A stretch of DNA of 64,000 bases from positions 1,426,001 to 1,490,000 of the forward strand of contig NZ_CP067412.1 in assembly GCF_023375815.1 (NCBI RefSeq). The letters are read 5' to 3'. Position numbers and translations under genes: made by a program. The DNA comes from Pseudomonas sp. HS6 (GTDB taxonomy: Bacteria; Pseudomonadota; Gammaproteobacteria; Pseudomonadales; Pseudomonadaceae). How positions within the stretch are numbered: the first letter of the stretch is position 1; each line of letters opens with the position of its first letter. This document shows, one piece after another, positions 38,069 through 46,660 of the stretch. Under the pieces are notes generated by a model, which searched no databases, had not been told where the DNA came from, and saw only the letters and a program-made list of their open reading frames with translations.

Positions 38069-39485
38069 CCCCGTCCGAACCGTAGAAGCATCTCCCCAGA
38101 TAAAAAAAGTACCGGCGCGCCCAATGAAGGCGAAACACGCCACCAGCGACAACCAGATTTTCACCCGCAGCTTCACCGGCCTGTTCCGCACATTGCGCAT
38201 GAGCGGCGCGGGGTTTCTGTTCCTGATGTTTTTCGGCACCGTGTGGCTGAACTGGGGCGGTCGTCAGGCAGTGCTCTGGGACCTTTCCGAAAGCAAATTC
38301 CACATCTTTGGCGCGACCTTCTGGCCCCAGGATTTCATCCTGCTGTCGGCGCTGCTGATCATTGCCGCGTTCGGCCTGTTCGCCATTACTGTGTTCGCGG
38401 GCCGGGTCTGGTGTGGCTACACCTGCCCGCAGAGTTCGTGGACCTGGATCTTCATGTGGTGCGAGAAGATCACCGAGGGCGAACGCAACCAGCGGATCAA
38501 GCTGCAAGCGGCGCCCTGGAACCTGAACAAACTGGCGCGGCGTGCGGCCAAGCACACCCTGTGGCTGGCGATCAGCGTACTGACCGGCCTGACCTTCGTC
38601 GGCTACTTCACCCCGATCCGCCCGCTGGCCGAAGAACTGCTGACCTTGCAGATCGGCGGGGTCAGCCTGTTCTGGGTGCTGTTCTTCACCGCCGCCACCT
38701 ACATCAATGCCGGCTGGCTGCGCGAAGCGGTGTGCATGCACATGTGCCCGTACGCACGATTCCAGAGCGTGATGTTCGACAAGGACACGTTGGCGATTTC
38801 CTACGACGTGGCCCGGGGCGAAAACCGTGGCCCGCGCAAACGCGATGTGAAACCGGCCGAAGCCGGACTCGGCGATTGCATCGACTGCCAGCTGTGCGTG
38901 CAGGTCTGCCCGACCGGCATCGACATCCGCGACGGCCTGCAAATGGAATGCATCGGCTGCGCGGCGTGCATCGACGCTTGCGACTCGATCATGGACAAGA
39001 TGAATTACGCCCGCGGCCTGATCCGCTACACCTCCGAGCGTGAATTGCAGGGTGGCAAGACGCATCTGCTGCGCCCGAGGCTGATCGGCTACGTCGCGGT
39101 GCTGGTGCTGATGATCGGCGCCCTCGCCCTGGCATTGGTCGAGCGGCCGATGGTGTCGCTGGACGTGACCAAAGACCGTGGCCTGTTCCGAGAGAACGGT
39201 CAGGGCCAGATCGAAAACATCTACACGCTCAAAGTCATCAACAAGACCCAGCAGCGCCAGGACTACAACTTGAGCCTGGTGGATGGCGATGGCTTCCAGC
39301 TGCAAGGCAAGACTGAGCTGAGTTTGGCACCGGGCGAGATCGTCGATGTGCCGGTGTCGGTGGCAATGACGACGGATCGCCCGGCCAGCAGCTCGCAGAC
39401 CTTGAGCTTCAAGATTGCCGACAGTGATGAACCTGAGGTTTATAGCGTGGCGAAGAGCCGGTTTGTTGCGCCGATGAATCGGTGA
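38055..39485 (+). CDS. ccoG: Cytochrome oxidase maturation protein CcoG
   Basis: A 476-residue membrane ferredoxin-like protein (RdxA/FixG family) linked to copper handling and assembly of cbb3-type oxidase. It has membrane helices near residues 40-62, 85-105 and 160-210, the WCGYTCPQSSWTW motif near 125, two cysteine clusters for 4Fe-4S centres (CIDCQLCVQVCP and CIGCAACIDAC) near 270-320, a last helix near 340-360 and a C-terminal Ig-like domain. An in-frame ATG at 38031 is possible, but 38055 matches the usual N-terminus. ccoNOPQ and ccoHIS are not adjacent, so this is an orphan copy. A 14-nt duplication separates the best ribosome-binding site from the start. Confidence 0.93.
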   Translation: MSERIPVRTVEASPQIKKVPARPMKAKHATSDNQIFTRSFTGLFRTLRMSGAGFLFLMFFGTVWLNWGGRQAVLWDLSESKFHIFGATFWPQDFILLSALLIIAAFGLFAITVFAGRVWCGYTCPQSSWTWIFMWCEKITEGERNQRIKLQAAPWNLNKLARRAAKHTLWLAISVLTGLTFVGYFTPIRPLAEELLTLQIGGVSLFWVLFFTAATYINAGWLREAVCMHMCPYARFQSVMFDKDTLAISYDVARGENRGPRKRDVKPAEAGLGDCIDCQLCVQVCPTGIDIRDGLQMECIGCAACIDACDSIMDKMNYARGLIRYTSERELQGGKTHLLRPRLIGYVAVLVLMIGALALALVERPMVSLDVTKDRGLFRENGQGQIENIYTLKVINKTQQRQDYNLSLVDGDGFQLQGKTELSLAPGEIVDVPVSVAMTTDRPASSSQTLSFKIADSDEPEVYSVAKSRFVAPMNR

Positions 39486-39536
39486 GGCTTTAAGATGGCG
39501 GCGGTTTCAAGGGTTGTGGGGTGTCAGTGCGATTGG

Positions 39537-40106
39537 CCCTCACCCCAGCCCTCTCCCGGAGGGAGAGGGAGCCGACCGCGATGTCTGGCGTTATCCATCG
39601 ACCTGAAACACCGAGTCGATTATGGATTCACTGCAGCACGATCAGGTCGGTGTAACTCTGAAGCATCCCCCCGATCAGTCCCCTCTCCCTCAGGGAGAGG
39701 GAGCCGACCGGGATGTCTGGCGTTATACATCGAACTGAAAAACCGAGTCGATTATGGATTCACTGCAGCACGATCAGGTCGGTGTAACTCTGAAGCATCC
39801 CCCGATCAGTCCCCTCTCCCTCCGGGAGAGGGAGCCGGCTGCGATGTCTGGCGTTATACATCGAACTGAAAAACCGAGTCGATTATGGATTCACAGTAGA
39901 ACGTTCAGGTCGGCGTAACTCTGAAGCATCCCACGATCAGTCCCCTCTCCCTCCGGGAGAGGGAGCCGGCTGCGATGTCTCGCGCTACACATCGATCTGA
40001 AAAACCGAGTCGATTATTGATTCACAGCAGCACGATCAGGTCGATGTAACTCTGAAGCATCCCACGATCAGTCCCCTCTCCCTCCGGGAGAGGGCTAGGG
40101 TGAGGG
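39537..40106. repeat. 131-bp tandem array with five palindromes and terminal inverted repeats
   Basis: Four direct units of 131-132 bp start at 39549, 39681, 39812 and 39943. Each begins with a perfect 9-bp palindrome (CCCTCTCCC, 3-base loop, GGGAGAGGG), and a fifth palindrome starts at 40074. The whole is bounded by 21-base inverted repeats, CCCTCACCCCAGCCCTCTCCC at 39537-39557 and its near-complement at 40086-40106 (20 of 21). The left palindrome has loop GGA, while the others have TCC or TCA, consistent with an inverted left end. Units share an internal core such as ACCGAGTCGATTATGGATTC. It fills the gap between ccoG and the MocR gene and contains no supported gene. Confidence 0.9.
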
Positions 40107-40153
40107 GGCTTTTCCCTGACACTCTACACATTCAACCAGCACCAAGGCCCCCG

Positions 40154-41563
40154 ATGAAACGCTACGAAAAATTCGCCGACGACATCGCTGAACTGATCCG
40201 CTCCGGCGTCCTTGGCCCCGGCCAGCGGGTGCCGTCGGTGCGCTACGCGAGCCAGACTTATGGCGTCAGCCCGTCCACGGTGTTCCAGGCCTATTACCTG
40301 CTGGAACGTCGCGGCCTGATCCGCGCCCGGCCTCGCTCCGGTTACTTCGTCAACACCCACGCCCCGAGCCCGTTCTCGGAGCCGGTGATCAGCAGCCAGG
40401 TCAACGAATCCACCAAGGTCGACGTCAGCGAACTGGTGTTCTCGGTGCTGGAATCGATCAAGGACCCGAGCACCGTTCCGTTCGGCTCGGCATTCCCCAG
40501 CCCCGAACTGTTCCCGTTGCAACGCCTGTCACGTTCGCTGGCCAGCGCTGCCCGGGAGATGGACCCGCGCATGGTGGTCACCGACATGTCGCCGGGCAAC
40601 CCGCAACTGCGCCGGCAGATTGCCCTGCGCTACATGGTCGGCGGGCTGATGCTGCCGATGGAAGAACTGCTGATCACCAACGGCGCCCTCGAAGCGCTGA
40701 ACCTGTGCCTGCAAGCGGTGACAGAACCGGGCGATCTGGTGGCCATCGAAGCCCCGGCGTTCTACGCCAGCCTGCAAGTGCTGGAGCGGCTGAAACTCAA
40801 AGCCGTGGAGATCCCCGTGCACCCGCGCGACGGCATCGACCTCGGCGTGCTCGCCCAGACCCTGGAACGGCACCCGATCAAGGCCTGCTGGTGCATGACC
40901 AGTTTCCAGAACCCCATGGGCGCGACCATGCCCGAGGCCAAGAAACAGGAACTGGTGGAACTGCTGAAACGCCATCAAGTGCCGCTGATCGAAGACGACG
41001 TCTACGCCGAGCTCTATTACGGCCAACAGGCGCCGAAACCGGCCAAGGCCTTCGACACTGAAGGGCTGGTGATGCATTGCGGCTCGTTCGCCAAGAGCCT
41101 GGCCCCCGGCTACCGCATCGGCTGGGTCGCCGCCGGGCGCTACGCGCAGAAAATCGAACGCCTGAAACTGATGACCTCGCTGTGCGCCTCGATGCCGGCC
41201 CAGGCGGCCATCGCCGACTACCTGCAACACGGCGGCTACGACCGCCACCTACGCAAATTGCGCTACGCCCTCGAAGAACAGCAAAGCGCCATGCTCGCCG
41301 CCATCGCACGCTACTTCCCGGCCCAGACGCGCGTGAGCCAACCGGCTGGTGGGTATTTCCTGTGGCTGGAACTGCCACCGCAGATGGATTCTTTGAAGTT
41401 GTTTCAAATGGCATTGGCGCAAGGCATCAGCATTGCGCCGGGGCCGATTTTCTCGCCGACGCAAAGATTCAGGAATTGCATCCGGTTGAATTACGGCAGC
41501 CCGTGGACCGAGAGTTCGGAGAAGGCGATGGAGACGTTGGGGCGGATTGTGCGTTCGTTTTGA
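40154..41563 (+). CDS. MocR-type regulator (GntR HTH plus aminotransferase domain)
   Basis: A 469-residue protein. Residues about 1-70 form a GntR winged helix-turn-helix (SVRYASQTYGVSPSTVFQAY, then RGLIRARPRSGYFV). Residues about 110-465 are a fold-type I aminotransferase domain, with the PLP lysine in GSFAKSLAPGYRIGW and a conserved FQNPMGAT segment. MocR regulators use PLP or a PLP adduct as effector; the target genes are unknown. The start at 40154 (MKRYEKF) is preferred over the open frame back to 40100, since residues before it lie next to the repeat element. The ribosome-binding site is weak. No obvious divergent target gene is present, as the palindromic repeat lies upstream. Confidence 0.85.
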   Translation: MKRYEKFADDIAELIRSGVLGPGQRVPSVRYASQTYGVSPSTVFQAYYLLERRGLIRARPRSGYFVNTHAPSPFSEPVISSQVNESTKVDVSELVFSVLESIKDPSTVPFGSAFPSPELFPLQRLSRSLASAAREMDPRMVVTDMSPGNPQLRRQIALRYMVGGLMLPMEELLITNGALEALNLCLQAVTEPGDLVAIEAPAFYASLQVLERLKLKAVEIPVHPRDGIDLGVLAQTLERHPIKACWCMTSFQNPMGATMPEAKKQELVELLKRHQVPLIEDDVYAELYYGQQAPKPAKAFDTEGLVMHCGSFAKSLAPGYRIGWVAAGRYAQKIERLKLMTSLCASMPAQAAIADYLQHGGYDRHLRKLRYALEEQQSAMLAAIARYFPAQTRVSQPAGGYFLWLELPPQMDSLKLFQMALAQGISIAPGPIFSPTQRFRNCIRLNYGSPWTESSEKAMETLGRIVRSF

Positions 41564-41696
41564 CGTTGAAGCCCCCTGTTTTGGCCTGGTCGCAATTCGG
41601 CGAGATGGCTATCATGGAGCCATCACTGATGAGTTATCCATAGCGCCTAGCCGCATTTACGATCGCTAGTCGATTGCAGGGAGCTTCACCTACAAC

Positions 41697-43478
41697 ATGT
41701 CAGATAATATTTTTCTTAAAGGCCTACAAATTTCCGCCTTCAAAGGGATAGGCAAAGAACTACAAACCATCGCGCCATTCAAGCAATTTAATTTCTTCAT
41801 AGGCGCGAACAACTCTGGCAAATCAACAGTCATTGAATTTATTGCAAATTACATAAGCAAGGCAAACAACCTAACCACGTCGCGATATAGCGGGATCAAG
41901 CTAGATGGTAATTCAAAGCAGTTAAATATCGACTGCAACACCAAGAGCTTTTCTGCAAACATCGGTGTTTCCGCCGAACAATTCTCAAAATCCTGCAGAG
42001 AGCAATCAGATATTTTTGGCGACTACAGCGTACTTCCTTTAGTCAACCAAATAGTTAAAGAACTCACACAAGAGCAAGACCTTATCTGGATAGAAACCGT
42101 AATACGGCCCGGACAGGACTCAATACAGTTAAAAAAAACAATTAAATATGAAAGCGTAAGCGATATAGCAAATATAGAAAAACAGATCAAAACCTTGCAA
42201 GAAATGGTTAAAGCAGGGCATTCACAAAGAAACGAGCAAAATCTTCAGTTTTGCATAGAAGGGATGCTTAGAAAAGTAGAGGTACGGATTCCGAAAGCTG
42301 ATTTAATTCCAGCCATTCGCCAGGTTTCAAGCCAAGGTGAAGAGTTCGATGACTACTCAGGAAAAGGTTTGATTGAGGAACTTGCCGAACTGCAAAACCC
42401 GCGTACACATGGTAGAGATCGTCACAAAAAATTTAAAAAGATAAACCGGTTCCTGAAAACAGTTCTCGACAAACCGGATGCCGCCATTGAAATCCCTTAT
42501 GACAGGAGTGAAATTCTTGTCCACATCGATGAAAGAGCATTTCCACTGGCCGCTCTTGGCACCGGCATTCATGAAGTCGTCCTGCTGGCTTCATTCTGTA
42601 CGCTGCTTGAACGTCAAATAGTTTGTATAGAGGAGCCTGAAATACATCTACACCCTGCATTGCAACGTCGACTGATCAACTATCTACAGACCGAAACAAA
42701 TAACCAGTACTTCATAGCCACTCACTCCGCCTCAGTGATTGACTCACAAAACCTCGACACTGAAAACACTTCAATATTCCATGTAAAAAACGAATGTGGC
42801 ACAACATCCATCCGCAATGCCAACTGCGAAAGCACCCGACTGGAAAGCATAAAGGAGCTGGGCTACAAAGCATCTGACTTACTTCAGGCAAATTGCATTA
42901 TCTGGGTAGAAGGCCCTTCCGATCGTATTTATTTAAAACATTGGATCAAGTCAAAAAACAAAGATCTTCTGGAAGGCATTCACTACGCCATCATGTTTTA
43001 CGGCGGCCGCCTGCTAAGTCACTTGAGCACAGACCCCAACGATCAACCCGATGACGACATCCAGACCCTGATAGCAGTACAAAAACTTAATCAGAACCTC
43101 GCCTTTATTATTGATAGCGACAAGAAAAAACTCGCCGACACGATCAACGCCACAAAACAGCGAATTCTGGATACCCTTATCGAAAGAAACGGTTTTTGCT
43201 GGGTCACTGAAGGCAGAGAGATTGAAAACTACATAGAGCCCTCACTTATTGAGCAAGCGCTGAGAGTCGTCTGCAAAAATAATTTCGGCAAAAAAAGTTC
43301 CGCGGGTGCGTATAAGAACTCGCTGCATTTTTACGACAAAGAAGGAGTAATTTACAAAAAAGCCGACAAAGTTAAAATTGCGCATGCCATCACGGAACAT
43401 CCCGCAAACTTCACAATGCTCGACTTGGACCCAAGGGTTGACGCACTGATTGAGTTCATCAAAAATTCAAATAAATAA
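41697..43478 (+). CDS. OLD-family ATPase/TOPRIM nuclease, candidate defence gene
   Basis: A 593-residue protein. The N-terminal ABC-type ATPase has Walker A GANNSGKS at residues 36-43, Walker B in VCIEEPEIHLHP near 306-315 and an ATHSASVI H-loop near 340. The C-terminal TOPRIM domain has WVEGPSDRIYL near 402-410 with the catalytic Glu and FIIDSDKK near 470 with the metal-binding Asp pair. This is the OLD architecture found in phage P2 Old and GajA. No UvrD-like helicase (GajB) lies alongside, so it fits single-gene class 1 OLD. The gene is clearly AT-richer and uses AAA, ATA and TTA codons far more than neighbours, which suggests recent transfer. GGGAG lies upstream of the ATG. Confidence 0.88.
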   Translation: MSDNIFLKGLQISAFKGIGKELQTIAPFKQFNFFIGANNSGKSTVIEFIANYISKANNLTTSRYSGIKLDGNSKQLNIDCNTKSFSANIGVSAEQFSKSCREQSDIFGDYSVLPLVNQIVKELTQEQDLIWIETVIRPGQDSIQLKKTIKYESVSDIANIEKQIKTLQEMVKAGHSQRNEQNLQFCIEGMLRKVEVRIPKADLIPAIRQVSSQGEEFDDYSGKGLIEELAELQNPRTHGRDRHKKFKKINRFLKTVLDKPDAAIEIPYDRSEILVHIDERAFPLAALGTGIHEVVLLASFCTLLERQIVCIEEPEIHLHPALQRRLINYLQTETNNQYFIATHSASVIDSQNLDTENTSIFHVKNECGTTSIRNANCESTRLESIKELGYKASDLLQANCIIWVEGPSDRIYLKHWIKSKNKDLLEGIHYAIMFYGGRLLSHLSTDPNDQPDDDIQTLIAVQKLNQNLAFIIDSDKKKLADTINATKQRILDTLIERNGFCWVTEGREIENYIEPSLIEQALRVVCKNNFGKKSSAGAYKNSLHFYDKEGVIYKKADKVKIAHAITEHPANFTMLDLDPRVDALIEFIKNSNK

Positions 43479-43498
43479 ACTCAAATTGAAAGGAAACC

Positions 43499-43525
43499 AT
43501 GAGAACCGCCTCAATCGGTTCTCAT
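43499..43525. terminator. Hairpin between OLD gene and SDR gene
   Basis: A perfect 10-bp stem (ATGAGAACCG with CGGTTCTCAT) and a 7-base loop between the two convergent stops. It probably serves both. Confidence 0.75.
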
Positions 43526-43538
43526 AGCATTTGACGAT

Positions 43539-44285
43539 TTATCGCCCGCCCCCCAAATCAACAAACGTCCCGGTGGCATACGAAGCCTTGTCCGACAACA
43601 ACCACACAATCGCCTCCGCCACTTCATCCGGACGGCCGCCACGAGCCATCGGAATCGCCGACTCAAGCTTGCTGACCCGATCCGGATCGCCGCTCAACGC
43701 ATGGAAATCGGTGTAGATGTAACCCGGGCGCACCGCGTTGACCCTAATCCCCTCGCCCGCCACTTCCTTGGACAGACCGATGGTGAATGTGTCGAGCGCG
43801 CCTTTGGACGCCGCGTAGTCGACGTACTCGTTCGGCGAACCCAGGCGTGCGGCAACCGAGGAAACGTTGACGATGCTGCCGCCCTGCCCGCCGTGTTTGG
43901 GCGACATGCGCAGGATCGCGTGCTTGGCACAGAGGATCGGCGCCAGGACGTTGGTTTTCATGATTTTGAGAATGCGGAATTCGGACATTTCGTCGACCCG
44001 CGATTTGTGCCCGACGGTGCCGGCGTTGTTCACCAGTGCGGTGACCCTTCCCAGCTCCGTGTCGACCCGATGAAACAGGCCGATCACTTCGTCTTCGATG
44101 CTGACGTCGGCGCGCACTGCAATGGCGGTGGCACCGCGCTCACGCACCTGATCGAGTACGTGGTGGGCTGCCTGCTCGTCCGACTGGTAATTGATGCAGA
44201 TCCGATAGCCTTGCTCGGCAGCCAACAGCGCCGTAGCGGCCCCGATTCCGCGACCACCGCCAGTGATCACAATGACTTTATCCAT
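43539..44285 (-). CDS. SDR family oxidoreductase
   Basis: A 248-residue classical short-chain dehydrogenase. The NAD(P) motif TGGGRGIG is at residues 8-15, NNAG at 86-89, Ser143 in VSSVAA, and the YxxxK pair at Tyr157 and Lys161. The C-terminal GTFVDLGGGR is typical. The start at 44285 is chosen because a purine-rich GGGGGGAAAG lies upstream and the Rossmann motif then starts at the usual position; the open frame to 44354 is longer. The substrate is unknown. It resembles sugar or 3-oxoacyl reductases annotated YgfF/FabG-like. Confidence 0.9.
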   Translation of the reverse strand: MDKVIVITGGGRGIGAATALLAAEQGYRICINYQSDEQAAHHVLDQVRERGATAIAVRADVSIEDEVIGLFHRVDTELGRVTALVNNAGTVGHKSRVDEMSEFRILKIMKTNVLAPILCAKHAILRMSPKHGGQGGSIVNVSSVAARLGSPNEYVDYAASKGALDTFTIGLSKEVAGEGIRVNAVRPGYIYTDFHALSGDPDRVSKLESAIPMARGGRPDEVAEAIVWLLSDKASYATGTFVDLGGGR

Positions 44286-44370
44286 GCTGGCTTTCCCCCC
44301 GATGCACACGTAACAGTCGGGAGGAAGAATAACCGTCATTGCAGGGTTTTGCATGGCCTGTGTCAGGCGT

Positions 44371-46455
44371 TCAGCTCACCGCCGTCGTTTGCTTGCCGCG
44401 CACGATGTCCTGCATGAAGCGGTCCGCCGGCATCGGGTGGCCGAGCAGATAGCCTTGCAGCGAATCACAGCCCAATTGCGTCAGGAAGTCCTGCTGCACG
44501 CCGGTCTCCACACCTTCGGCCACAATGCGCAGGCCCAGTGCCTGACCCAGCGCGACAATCGCCGAGACGATGGCGGCATCGTCGCTGTCATGCTCCAGGT
44601 CGCGGACGAAACCACGGTCGATCTTCAACTCGTTGGCAGGCAGGCGCTTGAGGTACATCAGGCTCGAATAGCCGGTGCCAAAGTCATCGATGGAGAGGTC
44701 GACGCCCATATCGGACAGTTCCTGCAACACCGTCATGCTCGCGTCAGCATCGCTCATGGCGGTGGTTTCGGTGATTTCCAGGGTCAGGCTGTTGGCCGGC
44801 AAGTGGTGAGTGGCCAAGGCCTTGGCGACACTTTGCACCAGCCCGGTGTGGCAGAACTGCAACGCCGAGAGATTCACCGCGATGCGCCAGTCGGTGTACC
44901 CCAGCACGTACCACTCGCGCATCTGCCGGCAGGCTTCGTTCAGTACCCATTCGCCGATCGGAATGATCAAACCGGTCTTCTCGGCCAGGTCGATGAACTT
45001 GTCCGGCATCAGCATGCCGTGGAGCGGATGCTGCCAGCGCAGCAACGCTTCGGCGCCGACCGGGCGACCATCGGCGGCGTGAAACTTGGGTTGGTAATGC
45101 AAGCTGAACTGACTGTGCTCCAGCGCTGCGCGCAGGTCCTGCAACAGTTGCAGTTGCTTGCGGGCGTTGCTGTTCATTGAAGCGTCGAAGAAGCTGTAGC
45201 CGTTTTTACCGCCGCCCTTGGCGTGGTACATCGCGGCATCGGCGTTCATAAGCAGCTCCTGGGCGTTCTGGCCGTTGCCCGGGTATAGGGCGATGCCGAC
45301 GCTGGCGGAAATCTGCAAGTCATGCTCGGCCACGCGGAACGACTGCGCGATCAAACCGACCTGGCGTGCGGCCAGGCCTAGCGCATCGTTGGGCTCGGTC
45401 AGGCGCACCAACAGCACAAACTCATCGCCGCCGATCCGCGCCAGCGTGTCGAGGCTGCGCAAATCTTCGCGCAAACGCACCGCCACTTCGCGCAGCAACT
45501 GGTCGCCCATGTGGTGACCGAACGCATCGTTGACCGGTTTGAAACCATCCAGATCGATGAACATCAGCGCAAAACAGCCGCCCTGCTCGTTGACTTTTTT
45601 CATCGCCTGATTGATCCGGTCGTCCAGCAACATGCGGTTCGGCAGGCCGGTCAGGGTGTCGTGCAGGGCCAGTTGGGTGAGTTCGCGGTTGGCCACGGTC
45701 AGCGAATGGGCCAGATCGGCGGTGCGCGCTTCGAGGCGGGCATCGAGAATCGAGGTCAGCAGCGCGATGCTCAGCACCGCGAGCGTGGTGATCAGCACCA
45801 GATTATCCAGGCCATTGCCGTTCAGACCGCTGAGCGCTGCGCCGCAAAAACTGCCTTCGGGAAACCGCGCCGCCGCCATGCCGGTGTAGTGCATGCCGAC
45901 AATCGCGATGCCCATCACAATGGCTGCGCCGGCACGAAACAGGCGTACGTAAGGTGAATGCTGACGCAGGCGAAAGGCAATCCACAACGCCGCGGCCGAA
46001 GCGCCAACGGCGATCAACAGCGAAGCACCAAACAAGGCAGGGTCGTAATCAATGCCCGGCTGCATGCGCATCGCGGCCATGCCGGTGTAGTGCATGGCGC
46101 TAATGCCGGCACCCATGATCAAGGCGCCAAAGGCCAGTTGCCAGGCAGGAAGTTTCGGCTGGCTCACCAGCCACAGCGCAAAACCGCAGGACAGCACGGC
46201 GATCAATAACGACAATGCCGTGATTGGTACGTCGTACCCCAGGCTGATTGGCAGTTTGAAGGCCAGCATGCCAATGAAGTGCATCGACCAGACGCCGATG
46301 CCCATGGCGAACGCGCCGCCGGCTGTCCACAAATGCACGGCGCGACCCTTGGCAGTGGCGATGCGCCCTGTAAGGTCGAGCGCGGTATAGGACGCGAGGA
46401 TCGCCACACACAGCGAAATGAAAACCAGCGTGAAGGAATAACTACCGATGAGCAT
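44371..46455 (-). CDS. mucR: MucR-like MHYT-GGDEF-EAL cyclic-di-GMP protein
   Basis: A 694-residue inner-membrane protein. The MHYT sensor has seven helices with MHFIGM and two MHYTGM motifs within residues about 1-245, thought to bind metal and sense a diatomic gas. The GGDEF domain has an intact GGDEF at about residue 340. The EAL domain has EALLRW near 467 and DDFGTGYSS near 600. Both active sites look complete, so it may make and degrade c-di-GMP. In P. aeruginosa MucR (same domain order) supports alginate production and responds to nitric oxide. The start at 46455 (MLIGSYSF) matches the family; a GTG 18 bases upstream is also possible. Confidence 0.88.
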   Translation of the reverse strand: MLIGSYSFTLVFISLCVAILASYTALDLTGRIATAKGRAVHLWTAGGAFAMGIGVWSMHFIGMLAFKLPISLGYDVPITALSLLIAVLSCGFALWLVSQPKLPAWQLAFGALIMGAGISAMHYTGMAAMRMQPGIDYDPALFGASLLIAVGASAAALWIAFRLRQHSPYVRLFRAGAAIVMGIAIVGMHYTGMAAARFPEGSFCGAALSGLNGNGLDNLVLITTLAVLSIALLTSILDARLEARTADLAHSLTVANRELTQLALHDTLTGLPNRMLLDDRINQAMKKVNEQGGCFALMFIDLDGFKPVNDAFGHHMGDQLLREVAVRLREDLRSLDTLARIGGDEFVLLVRLTEPNDALGLAARQVGLIAQSFRVAEHDLQISASVGIALYPGNGQNAQELLMNADAAMYHAKGGGKNGYSFFDASMNSNARKQLQLLQDLRAALEHSQFSLHYQPKFHAADGRPVGAEALLRWQHPLHGMLMPDKFIDLAEKTGLIIPIGEWVLNEACRQMREWYVLGYTDWRIAVNLSALQFCHTGLVQSVAKALATHHLPANSLTLEITETTAMSDADASMTVLQELSDMGVDLSIDDFGTGYSSLMYLKRLPANELKIDRGFVRDLEHDSDDAAIVSAIVALGQALGLRIVAEGVETGVQQDFLTQLGCDSLQGYLLGHPMPADRFMQDIVRGKQTTAVS

Positions 46456-46633
46456 GAGAATTCTCGTGACCACCCCACCGTACTGCTTCCGTTCTCGGCG
46501 GGGCCAAATGCGCCGATTGTACTGATTGCACAGAAGAACGCACTGACAAAGTAATCAAATGGCCATCAAGCCGATGAAACGCTTGTTTGATCGTTCGACA
46601 AGGCTCTAGCCCGGCAGTCGCAGTACTGATCGA

Positions 46634-46652
46634 TCCCACGCGTTGCGTGGGA
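46634..46652. repeat. Palindromic extragenic repeat after opmB
   Basis: TCCCACGC, loop GTT, GCGTGGGA; preceded by CTGATCGA as in the related element at 28950-28980. It lies 9 bases after the opmB stop on the minus-strand transcript and may end it. Confidence 0.65.
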
Positions 46653-46660
46653 ATTCAGGG

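Noticed and set aside
39495..39869. A 124-codon frame through the 131-bp repeats
   Set aside because: It reads the repeat twice in one frame only because the first unit is 132 bp; repeats are otherwise not a multiple of three and no start signal or conserved protein is present.
39537..40106. CRISPR array
   Set aside because: The regular spacing suggested it, but the 110-bp stretches between palindromes are near-identical, not unique spacers, and no cas gene is present.
41697..43478. Gabija system (GajAB)
   Set aside because: The ATPase-TOPRIM protein resembles GajA, but no UvrD-like GajB is adjacent; the next gene is a convergent SDR.
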